Positions 1-5,433 are shown, counted from the first letter of the stretch. The stretch is 6,030 nt of DNA from CAYZSU01 sp964480565 (GCA_964480565.1 CAYZSU010000106.1:1-6030); one strand, 5' to 3'. The notes: a model not told the origin generated them from the letters alone. Numbers and translations are program-made.

Positions 1-50
1 GAACTATAACGATCAAATGATATTTGCGCTAGATGCGCTTCGCTAACCGC

Positions 51-1679
51 TTACATTTGATATGTTAAATAACCACCGCTTAGGTTATATACATCAGTGA
101 TTCCATAGGCTTTTAAGATGCGCTCTGCAATATAACCGCGGAGTCCAATGCGGCAATAAATTACTATGGATTTGTCCGTAGGGATAGATTTAAATTGATC
201 CCGCAATTGATCCAACTCAATGTGAAGGGCATTTGGAATCATACCTTCAGCAACTTCAGCATGCGTGCGTACATCGATGATCGTGTAATTATCGTTATTG
301 GTGAGTAATTCACTTGCATGAATGATTTGGCTATCGCCTTGAATGATATTGCCTGCAATATACCCAATTAAATTGACTGGATCTTTGGCGGCTCCAAATG
401 GAGGGGCATAGGCGAATTCGCCTTCCTGTAAATCAAATACTGTGGCATTATATTGAATGGCAGATGCCAACACATCAATGCGTCGATCGACGCCATCTTG
501 TCCAATGATTTGGCTGCCAAGTATTTTTCCTGTTTTTGGATCAAATAATAACTTGATCGCCATTTGTGTGGCACCAGGATAATAACCCACATGATTTAAT
601 GCATGCGTATAGCATTTTTCATAAGCGATATTAAAATGATTGAGCATTTTTTCATTCATGCCTGTGCATGCAACTGTAATATCACAGACTTTTGCGACAC
701 TAGTGCCGATAATGCCTTTATATGCATTTATTCGACCACAAATATTATCAGCGGCCAAGCGACCTTGGCGATTGGCAGGACCTGCCAGTGGAACTTGTGT
801 GCGTTCATCAATAATTGGATTATGCGTTTCAATTACGTCACCAATTGCATAAATATCTATATCATTGGTTTGCAGGTAATCGTTAACTATGATGGCACCT
901 CTGGCATTGCATGTGATATCTGACTTAGCGGCAATGTGGCTATCCGGTTTTACGCCAATGGCAAATATAGTCATATCTGTGACTAAGGACTCACCATTAT
1001 CTAAGCCGATTGTGCGACCATCTGTGCTTAACGATGAAATGCCTATTCCCAGTTTTAATGTGATACCATGATCGATTAAATGTGTGTGAATAGGGCATGC
1101 CATTTCAGGGTCCAATGGCGCCATCACTTGTGGGGCTTTTTCAATAATGGTTACATGAATATTCATGGCGAGTAAGTTTTCAGCCAGTTCCAACCCGATA
1201 AAACCACCGCCAATGATGACTGCATGTTTGGGAGTGTTGCTATCTGCATAGTCTTTGATTTTGTCGGCATCAGGTACAGTGCGAAGAATAAATGCATTGT
1301 CCATGGGAAGCGTTATAAATGGCGGTAGAATGGGTTGGGCGCCAGGAGATAATACAAGTTTATCATAATCTTCAATGTATTCTTTTTTCTGAACATGATC
1401 ATAAATTGTAATTGTTTTATGGGTACGATCAATATGCATGGCTTCATTGTTGACGCGGACATCAATATTATAGCGATTGTGAATGCCTTCTGGCGACTGA
1501 ATAAATAAATGATCACGATTTGGTATTTCACTGCTGATATAATAGGGTAGTCCACAATTGGCAAACGATACATGTGGTCCGCGTTCTAATAAAATAATTT
1601 GAGCGTGTTCATCAAGCCGACGAATACGTGCGGCACATGTCGCACCACCTGCGACACCGCCAATAATAATTACTTTCAT
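51..1679 (-). CDS. CoA-disulfide reductase with C-terminal rhodanese domain (FAD/NAD(P)-dependent)
   Basis: A 542-residue flavoprotein of the pyridine nucleotide-disulfide oxidoreductase superfamily. It has an N-terminal FAD-binding glycine motif (GGVAGGA, residues 7-13), the single redox cysteine Cys42 in SFANCGLPYY, which is the signature of CoA-disulfide reductases and related NADH oxidases, a second nucleotide-binding loop GGGFIG (157-162) and the FAD motif YAIGD (277-281). The dimerisation domain carries the paired tyrosines expected of CoA-disulfide reductases (Tyr367 in GYYPGA, Tyr424 in YAPPF). Residues about 455-542 form a rhodanese domain with DVR (469-471) and catalytic Cys509 in the loop CRIGLRG. 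The family reduces CoA disulfide, CoA persulfide or polysulfide with NAD(P)H in the cytosol, and the rhodanese domain handles sulfane sulfur. Length matches CoADR-RHD fusions. The ATG at 1679 is preceded by AGAGGG on the minus strand. It is the last gene of the trxA cassette. The exact substrate cannot be read from sequence. Confidence 0.93.
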   Translation of the reverse strand: MKVIIIGGVAGGATCAARIRRLDEHAQIILLERGPHVSFANCGLPYYISSEIPNRDHLFIQSPEGIHNRYNIDVRVNNEAMHIDRTHKTITIYDHVQKKEYIEDYDKLVLSPGAQPILPPFITLPMDNAFILRTVPDADKIKDYADSNTPKHAVIIGGGFIGLELAENLLAMNIHVTIIEKAPQVMAPLDPEMACPIHTHLIDHGITLKLGIGISSLSTDGRTIGLDNGESLVTDMTIFAIGVKPDSHIAAKSDITCNARGAIIVNDYLQTNDIDIYAIGDVIETHNPIIDERTQVPLAGPANRQGRLAADNICGRINAYKGIIGTSVAKVCDITVACTGMNEKMLNHFNIAYEKCYTHALNHVGYYPGATQMAIKLLFDPKTGKILGSQIIGQDGVDRRIDVLASAIQYNATVFDLQEGEFAYAPPFGAAKDPVNLIGYIAGNIIQGDSQIIHASELLTNNDNYTIIDVRTHAEVAEGMIPNALHIELDQLRDQFKSIPTDKSIVIYCRIGLRGYIAERILKAYGITDVYNLSGGYLTYQM

Positions 1680-1706
1680 AAGACCCTCTTATTTTATTGG
1701 AGTATT

Positions 1707-1741
1707 TTTAGAAAAGGATATTGTACATGTTCTTTTCTAAA
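1707..1741. repeat. Perfect 10-bp inverted repeat upstream of the CoA-disulfide reductase gene
   Basis: The arms TTTAGAAAAG (1707-1716) and CTTTTCTAAA (1732-1741) are exact reverse complements separated by 15 bp. They lie 28 bp upstream of the reductase start codon, in the 163-bp gap (1680-1842) after the small membrane gene. A TACAAT hexamer on the minus strand (1720-1725) lies between the arms and could be a -10 element, though I see no good -35. No T-run follows the hairpin on either strand, so an operator or an mRNA leader structure is more likely than a terminator. The rest of the gap has a short AAAATGGGCATTTT palindrome (1811-1824) and nothing else I can name. Confidence 0.5.
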
Positions 1742-1842
1742 TGCGTTCATACCAAATAGCAATTTGTGGGAGCGTTTAAAAACATCCAGATTTTAGGTGG
1801 ACAAGCGGCAAAAATGGGCATTTTCAAGAGCACTCCCATAAA

Positions 1843-2010
1843 TTATACGATGCCTGATAAAGCAGCGCCCAGTACTGCGCCATAAATGGTGGCACTAAAT
1901 GGATTACTGGTAATTGGGCATGCACCGGATTGACATCCAATTAGCTTATACATCACACCATATCCAATAACAGCACCTATAACCGCGCCGATAATAATTT
2001 TGAGACTCAT
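1843..2010 (-). CDS. Small two-cysteine membrane protein, DUF6132-like
   Basis: A 55-residue ORF that short-gene cutoffs would miss. It has a glycine-rich hydrophobic helix (about residues 4-24, with GxxxG-type spacing), a short polar loop GCQSGACPITSNP (25-37) containing Cys26 and Cys31, and a second hydrophobic segment (39-55). This matches my recollection of the DUF6132 family, whose hallmark is a loop of the form GCxxGxCPITSNP between two short membrane segments. On the minus strand the ATG is preceded by AAGGA with about 8 nt spacing, and this ribosome-binding site overlaps the TAA stop of trxA 10 bp upstream, so the two genes are almost certainly co-transcribed and coupled. Function is unknown. 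The cysteine pair beside thioredoxin and a disulfide/persulfide reductase suggests a membrane-bound redox or sulfur role, which is inference. Confidence 0.85.
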   Translation of the reverse strand: MSLKIIIGAVIGAVIGYGVMYKLIGCQSGACPITSNPFSATIYGAVLGAALSGIV

Positions 2011-2020
2011 AGGGCTTTCC

Positions 2021-2344
2021 TTATATTTTTTGCTGAATCCAATCGTTTAACGATTCTTTGGGCATTAAGCCAACTACTTTATCCACGATCTCACCATCTT
2101 TGAATAAAATCATTGTAGGAATACCTTGAACACCATATTTGCTCGGTGCATCTTGATTGTCGTCAACATTTAACTTGGTAATATTGATTTTGTTGCCAAG
2201 TTCTTTGCCGAGTTCTTCCAAAATAGGTGCCGCCATGCGGCATGGACCACACCACGGTGCCCAAAAATCCACGAGAGTTGGAGTTTCGCTATTTATTGTA
2301 GAATCAAAGTCAGCATCTGTTATTTCTTTTACATAATCACTCAT
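2021..2344 (-). CDS. trxA: Thioredoxin
   Basis: A 107-residue cytosolic thioredoxin, the usual length for TrxA. The active site WCGPC is at residues 31-35, with the redox pair Cys32/Cys35, preceded by VDFWAP (25-30). The buried Asp26 and the cis-proline Pro76 in GIPTM are both present, as is the C-terminal glycine of KVVG. There is no signal peptide, so it acts in the cytoplasm as a general dithiol-disulfide reductant. The start is well supported: GGAGG lies 4 nt upstream of the ATG on the minus strand. It is the first gene of the minus-strand cassette with the DUF6132-like gene and the CoA-disulfide reductase/rhodanese. No thioredoxin reductase gene is present in the window, so its electron donor must be encoded elsewhere. 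Confidence 0.97.
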   Translation of the reverse strand: MSDYVKEITDADFDSTINSETPTLVDFWAPWCGPCRMAAPILEELGKELGNKINITKLNVDDNQDAPSKYGVQGIPTMILFKDGEIVDKVVGLMPKESLNDWIQQKI

Positions 2345-2371
2345 AATTCCTCCATAAGTTATTTGTTGATT

Positions 2372-2403
2372 TATATAGATGGTGATAAAAAAATGAAAGT
2401 CAA
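2372..2403 (-). promoter_or_regulatory. Candidate promoter of the trxA cassette
   Basis: Read on the minus strand, TTGACT (2398-2403) matches five of six -35 consensus bases. It is followed by TCTATA (2374-2379, 18-bp spacer) or TATATA (2372-2377, 20-bp spacer) as a weak -10. The predicted start would leave a leader of about 20-25 nt before the trxA ATG, containing the GGAGG site. A TAGGGATAA motif (2406-2414) abuts the -35 on its upstream side. The spacing and -10 are imperfect, so this is a tentative call. Confidence 0.35.
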
Positions 2404-2454
2404 TTTTATCCCTAAACAGTAAAAAAGTGATTCCTTTTATTTTGAGCCTGCCTT

Positions 2455-2479
2455 TAAAATAGACAATTTGTGAGATTGT
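2455..2479 (+). promoter_or_regulatory. Candidate -10 and small palindrome before the plus-strand unit
   Basis: The 2345-2485 region separates trxA from the plus-strand genes and holds no gene. TAAAAT at 2455-2460 matches five of six -10 bases, but the position 17 bp upstream (TCCTTT) is a poor -35. Just downstream, ACAAT (2463-2467) and ATTGT (2475-2479) form an inverted repeat that would overlap the transcription start, a usual place for an operator. Evidence is weak and purely motif-based. Confidence 0.25.
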
Positions 2480-2485
2480 TTACAA

Positions 2486-2689
2486 ATGCACGAGATTCTA
2501 GGCGACCGAAAATTCATATTTGGAGCGTGCATGCGAGTGCGTGAGGACCAACGGGTGCTATACTCAAGAAATACAGCAGATGGGCCTTATTCAACAATCC
2601 CATTATGGGAAACTTCTTGCAAATACCACTATGAGACGCTAATTAACCCGCTATATTATGGCTATATTACCTTGGACAATAAGCAATAA
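2486..2689 (+). pseudogene. Short frame overlapping the NtrC-like gene; possible out-of-frame upstream part of it
   Basis: A 67-codon ATG-to-TAA frame with no clear ribosome-binding site. It overlaps the next frame (2658-3173) by 32 bp, offset by +1, so one inserted base, or two deleted, near 2658-2689 could have split one gene. Within it, FIFGAC followed by REDQRVLYSR and TIPLWE loosely resembles the sensor-I to FREDLYYRL to LPPLRER stretch of sigma-54 activator AAA+ domains, which in a full NtrC lies directly before the region encoded by the next frame. The resemblance is weak and by eye. No Walker A, Walker B or GAFTGA motif is present, and nothing resembling a receiver domain lies upstream. 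It could instead be a chance frame or an unrelated small gene. Confidence 0.35.
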
Positions 2690-3173
2690 ACGAATTCTTC
2701 GGGGCGAAAAATTGCTTCGAGAGTGTTGTGATTTTTTGGGTTTTGACGAAAAACGTTTTGATAAAGATGCCAGGAAATGGATATCCACACATCGCGTGTC
2801 CGATGATAGTGATACGCTTAGGCGGTATGTCTATTATGCAGTACTAATATCGCCAAGTGTGACTATTAAGGCGGTTCATTTTCCTCCACAAGGGATGCGT
2901 GATTTTAATGCCTATAATTATGAAGATTTTAAACGGCAAGCATTGGAAGATATTGTGGCCTATAAAATTGAGCACTTTTTTGAACGCTTAGGTCGCTATG
3001 AGGCGCAAGGTGTGTATAAGTCTGTTGTTGAGCAAGTAGAGCGTCCATTAATTCAAAAATGTTTGCATTGGGCAGATGGTAATCAAGTGAAAGCCGCACG
3101 TGTATTGGGTTTACACAGAAATACATTGCGCGAGAAGATCAAACAGCTAAAATTGGATGATTTGAAATCATAA
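2658..3173 (+). CDS. NtrC/Fis-family DNA-binding protein, probable C-terminal remnant of a sigma-54 activator
   Basis: A 171-residue frame whose C-terminus (about 120-168) is a clear Fis-type helix-turn-helix: the helix VYKSVVEQVERPLIQKCL is followed by GNQVKAARVLGLHRNTLREK, closely resembling the end of NtrC (GlnG) and Fis. Residues about 15-100 look like the lid of the AAA+ domain plus linker: RRYVYYAVLIS sits where NtrC proteins have the NVRELEN-type helix, but the preceding W-PGN motif is degraded. The receiver domain and all ATPase motifs are missing, so it cannot activate sigma-54 promoters as NtrC does, although it might still bind DNA. The ATG at 2658 has no ribosome-binding site and an in-frame TAA lies just upstream at 2640, so the true start is uncertain. 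A stop 22 bp before thiD suggests one transcript. Either a decaying ntrC or a pared-down Fis-like protein. Confidence 0.65.
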   Translation: MAILPWTISNKRILRGEKLLRECCDFLGFDEKRFDKDARKWISTHRVSDDSDTLRRYVYYAVLISPSVTIKAVHFPPQGMRDFNAYNYEDFKRQALEDIVAYKIEHFFERLGRYEAQGVYKSVVEQVERPLIQKCLHWADGNQVKAARVLGLHRNTLREKIKQLKLDDLKS

Positions 3174-3195
3174 ATATTTCTATCATAGGGGTCGC

Positions 3196-3972
3196 ATGAA
3201 AAAATCAGTTATATTATCCATTGGTGGAACAGATCCATCTGGAAGCGCTGGAATTGTGGCGGATTTATGCGCATTAAGAGCGAGTCATGCCACAGGTGTG
3301 TTGGCTGTCTCCGTCGTTACCGCGCAAAATGAAGATGGTATATTGTCCGTTCATCCAACGCCTTCAGATGTATTTGATCAACAGCTAGCAACTGCTTGCC
3401 GGGATCGGACAATTGATGCTATTAAAATCGGCATGGTGGGCACCACTGCCAATATTAATATATTGGTCACATATTTGAAACGATTGCAGCATGCGCATAT
3501 TGTGATTGATCCTGTGCTTCATTCATCAGCAGGTGCTGCACTCATGGAAACCAATGCATATCCCATTTATCGCCAGATGTTATTGCCATATGCACATGTC
3601 ATTACCCCCAATATTATGGAAGCAGGCGCATTATCCGGCATGCAAGTGACAAGTATTGATATGATGAAAAAATCAGCCGCGATTATTTACCGAGAGACCG
3701 TGCGTTTAAAAACTTCACAGGATCGACGATTTGCTGTGCTTGTAAAGGGCGGGCATTTATCCGGCGATGCAGTGGATGTACTCTATGATGGTCAGGAGTA
3801 TCATGAATTTTCGCAGCTGCGTATTGATAGTCGGCCACCGCGCGGTACGGGTTGTCGTTTTGCTACGCTCATGGCCCTTTACCTAAGTCAGAAAAAATCA
3901 TTGGTGGATGCAGTCAAGCAAGCAAAGAAGGACTTAAGCGATTTTATTCAACACTATCATCGCTTGACTTAG
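3196..3972 (+). CDS. thiD: Hydroxymethylpyrimidine/phosphomethylpyrimidine kinase
   Basis: A 258-residue ribokinase-fold kinase of normal ThiD length. It phosphorylates 4-amino-5-hydroxymethyl-2-methylpyrimidine (HMP) and then HMP-phosphate to the diphosphate, the pyrimidine half of thiamine. Motifs in order: GGTDPSGSAGIVADL (10-24), TAQN (42-45), IKIGMVG (76-82), VIDPVL (103-108), ITPNIMEAGAL (136-146), VLVKGGH and GTGC (217-220). Cys220 in GTGC is the family's catalytic-loop cysteine and separates ThiD from most sugar kinases of the fold. The N-terminal loop is SGSAG rather than the usual SGGAG, and RPP precedes GTGC. AGGGG lies 4 nt before the ATG, giving a firm start. No other thiamine gene is in the window, so whether it serves synthesis or salvage is not visible. 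A pyridoxal-kinase-like activity is a less likely alternative. Confidence 0.9.
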   Translation: MKKSVILSIGGTDPSGSAGIVADLCALRASHATGVLAVSVVTAQNEDGILSVHPTPSDVFDQQLATACRDRTIDAIKIGMVGTTANINILVTYLKRLQHAHIVIDPVLHSSAGAALMETNAYPIYRQMLLPYAHVITPNIMEAGALSGMQVTSIDMMKKSAAIIYRETVRLKTSQDRRFAVLVKGGHLSGDAVDVLYDGQEYHEFSQLRIDSRPPRGTGCRFATLMALYLSQKKSLVDAVKQAKKDLSDFIQHYHRLT

Positions 3973-3974
3973 GA

Positions 3975-5291
3975 TCATTCGGATTGCTTTCTGTCATATG
4001 TGAGTAGCCATTTATAGAGTGGGATGATGTGAATGGTTTTGTCATTTATAGATAAAGTCGATTCTTCTTTTGCTGTAATTAAATAAGATTCATCCATATT
4101 GAAATAATTCATTGCTTCGATGAGGCCATCAATTTCTCGTTTTCGTGTTTGGTCATTATCAATATTAACGCTAACATTGATGATGAGCGTATCATTTGGC
4201 ATGCATGCATAAAAATCAACTTCATGAGATCCTTTAAAATAATAGATATCAGGTGTATACCGCCGCAAATGCAGAAAGACGATATTTTCATATAACTTGC
4301 TCATATCTTCTGAAATAGCATAATCGTAAATTTTCTTAAAACCATTATCAATGGCATATATTTTCTTGGGATTTCGATATTCCTGTTTGATTGAATGGCG
4401 ATATATGGGTATTGTAAATAGTGCATAGGCATCTTCTAGGTGGGATAGGTAATCAAATAATGTATTTTTGCTCAGCTTAAATCCAGTGGATTTGAAATCA
4501 TGGTATAGTTTGGTTAAGCTAAGCAGCGTTGCAATATTGGTAAAGCAATACTTATTTAGATGTTTGAGCAGGCTGCGGTTGGTGATATTGTAGCGATCGA
4601 CAATGTCTTTATATAGGATGAGTTCCAAATAATCACTGAGTATTTTGCGTGTAATTTCAATATCCTGATGAGTGGTTTCTGGAAAACCGCCATGGATTAG
4701 ATAATTATGCAGAGCATGCTTGATATAATGCAGCGATGATGTGCTGTGTATGTTGATATCAATATGATGAATGCGCACATATTCACGAAATGATAATGGG
4801 AAGATTTCAAATCGAATGGTTCGGCCGCGAAGGGATGTCGCGATTTCAGTGGATAGAAGCTTTGCACTGGATCCAGTAATGTAGATATGGCAATTCAGTG
4901 TATCATGAATCCGCCGAATGAATAATTCCCAATTGTCAACGACCTGCACTTCATCGAAAAAAAAGTATACTTTTTCATGCTGCTTATCTGGAAATAGTTC
5001 ATAATAGGCATCAATGATGAGTTGTAGCGATGTCAGTTGCAGTGGGTATAGCCGATCATCCTCAAAATTAATATATATTATGTTGCGGCGATCGATTGTT
5101 TGCCGCAATTGATTGATAGTGTGAAACAATAAACAGCTTTTGCCACTTCGCCTAACGCCGATGAGCGAAATAATTTTGTGACTATTTAGTGGAATATGAC
5201 TATCACGGGGGTAGATATGATCGATATTTCGCTCAATGAAGTCCGTGATTAGTTGCTTGAACTGCTCTTTGATTCGATTATCCTTGTCCAT
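3975..5291 (-). CDS. AAA family ATPase with C-terminal DUF4143 domain
   Basis: A 438-residue protein, counted from the ATG at 5291. An AAA_14-type ATPase domain has Walker A GVRRSGKS (45-52), Walker B FFFDE (110-114) followed by VQVVDNW, and then the family's ITGSSAKLLSTEIATSLRGR and FPLSFREYV motifs. The C-terminal third is DUF4143, recognisable by ENIVFLHLRR, YYFKGSHEVDF and a nuclease-fold-like strand ending in NVSV. Members are common, often present in several copies per genome, and their cellular role is not established. The frame extends 12 codons upstream to a TTG at 5327, but that start has no ribosome-binding site and lies in the -35 region of the best promoter. The ATG also lacks a ribosome-binding site, consistent with leaderless translation. 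The gene stands alone, tail-to-tail with thiD and divergent from argR. Confidence 0.9.
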   Translation of the reverse strand: MDKDNRIKEQFKQLITDFIERNIDHIYPRDSHIPLNSHKIISLIGVRRSGKSCLLFHTINQLRQTIDRRNIIYINFEDDRLYPLQLTSLQLIIDAYYELFPDKQHEKVYFFFDEVQVVDNWELFIRRIHDTLNCHIYITGSSAKLLSTEIATSLRGRTIRFEIFPLSFREYVRIHHIDINIHSTSSLHYIKHALHNYLIHGGFPETTHQDIEITRKILSDYLELILYKDIVDRYNITNRSLLKHLNKYCFTNIATLLSLTKLYHDFKSTGFKLSKNTLFDYLSHLEDAYALFTIPIYRHSIKQEYRNPKKIYAIDNGFKKIYDYAISEDMSKLYENIVFLHLRRYTPDIYYFKGSHEVDFYACMPNDTLIINVSVNIDNDQTRKREIDGLIEAMNYFNMDESYLITAKEESTLSINDKTIHIIPLYKWLLTYDRKQSE

Positions 5292-5297
5292 AGGGAC

Positions 5298-5320
5298 AAT
5301 TATATGTATTTTTATCCCTA
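5298..5320 (-). repeat. Direct repeat copy 1 (23 bp)
   Basis: The first of two identical 23-bp copies whose starts are 34 bp apart; the second is at 5332-5354. On the minus strand each begins TAGGGATAA and ends with a TATAAT hexamer plus one T. This copy is the one next to the ATPase start codon and supplies its best -10 (5299-5304). Confidence 0.9.
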
Positions 5321-5327
5321 TACACAA
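5299..5327 (-). promoter_or_regulatory. Promoter of the DUF4143 ATPase gene, predicted leaderless
   Basis: On the minus strand TTGTGT (5322-5327) and a perfect TATAAT (5299-5304) are separated by exactly 17 bp. Only 7 nt lie between the -10 and the ATG at 5289-5291, so the expected transcription start falls at or within a base or two of the start codon. This explains the lack of a ribosome-binding site. The -35 is only a half match, so the -10 carries most of the case. Confidence 0.55.
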
Positions 5328-5331
5328 GGAT

Positions 5332-5354
5332 AATTATATGTATTTTTATCCCTA
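5332..5354 (-). repeat. Direct repeat copy 2 (23 bp)
   Basis: An exact second copy of the 5298-5320 sequence. It carries a further TATAAT (5333-5338, minus strand), but the position 17 bp upstream reads CTATCC, a poor -35, so it looks weaker as a promoter. Its TTATCCCTA end (5346-5354) pairs with TAGGGGTAA (5359-5367) across a 4-bp loop to make a 9-bp hairpin, with one U-G wobble if transcribed on the plus strand. Confidence 0.9.
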
Positions 5355-5388
5355 CGGATAGGGGTAAAAGATTTTACAGTACAGTTTT

Positions 5389-5403
5389 ATGCATAATATG
5401 CAT
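5389..5403. promoter_or_regulatory. Palindrome, candidate ARG box upstream of argR
   Basis: ATGCATAATATGCAT is a near-perfect palindrome with ATGCAT arms around AAT. It resembles the TGAAT-(A/T)4-ATTCA half-site pair bound by ArgR, but its centre is one base shorter and the arms read TGCAT. It lies about 30 bp upstream of the argR -35, where an autoregulatory operator could sit. ATGCAT strings occur elsewhere in the window (for example near 4201), which lowers its weight. Confidence 0.4.
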
Positions 5404-5433
5404 GTTTTTTAGTTTTAAATATGTTTTTTTGCA

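Larger units (their letters stand above)
5278..5333. repeat. Imperfect 22-bp inverted repeat over the start of the DUF4143 ATPase gene
   Basis: The arms 5278-5299 and 5312-5333 are reverse complements at 19 of 22 positions, with a 12-bp spacer (mismatches at 5288/5323, 5289/5322 and 5297/5314). The left arm contains the ATG of the ATPase gene and part of its -10 element, and the right arm contains its -35. This is far longer than expected by chance and is placed where binding by a dimeric protein, or a cruciform or hairpin, would block transcription or initiation. Confidence 0.7.

Noticed and set aside
1..50. GC-rich TGCGCT repeats downstream of the reductase stop as a terminator
   Set aside because: TGCGCT occurs as a short direct repeat, the possible stems are only about 4 bp, and no T-run follows on the minus strand.
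174..188. TCCGTAGGGATAG inside the rhodanese coding region as another member of the TAGGGATAA motif set
   Set aside because: The last base breaks the 9-mer, and the sequence encodes the conserved-frame peptide IPTD of the rhodanese domain, so chance is the simpler explanation.
603..1071. Three plus-strand open frames of 60-106 codons (603-923, 640-852, 889-1071)
   Set aside because: All lie antisense within the well-supported CoA-disulfide reductase gene, have no recognisable domains, and are rich in the residues expected from reading a real gene on the wrong strand.
1599..1796. Plus-strand 65-codon frame crossing the reductase start
   Set aside because: It overlaps the reductase N-terminus antisense and the hairpin region, with no ribosome-binding site or family resemblance.
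2929..3126. Minus-strand 65-codon frame
   Set aside because: It is fully antisense to the Fis-type helix-turn-helix coding region and shows no motif.
3936..3965. AAGCGA / TCGCTT inverted repeat at the end of thiD as a bidirectional terminator
   Set aside because: The stem is only 6 bp with an 18-nt loop inside coding sequence and has no T-run on either side.
4109..4291. Minus-strand 60-codon frame inside the ATPase gene
   Set aside because: It is an out-of-frame shadow of the DUF4143 C-terminal domain with no independent signals.
5298..5367. Repeats in front of the ATPase as a CRISPR array
   Set aside because: There are only two 23-bp copies with an 11-bp gap, they overlap promoter elements, and no cas genes are present.
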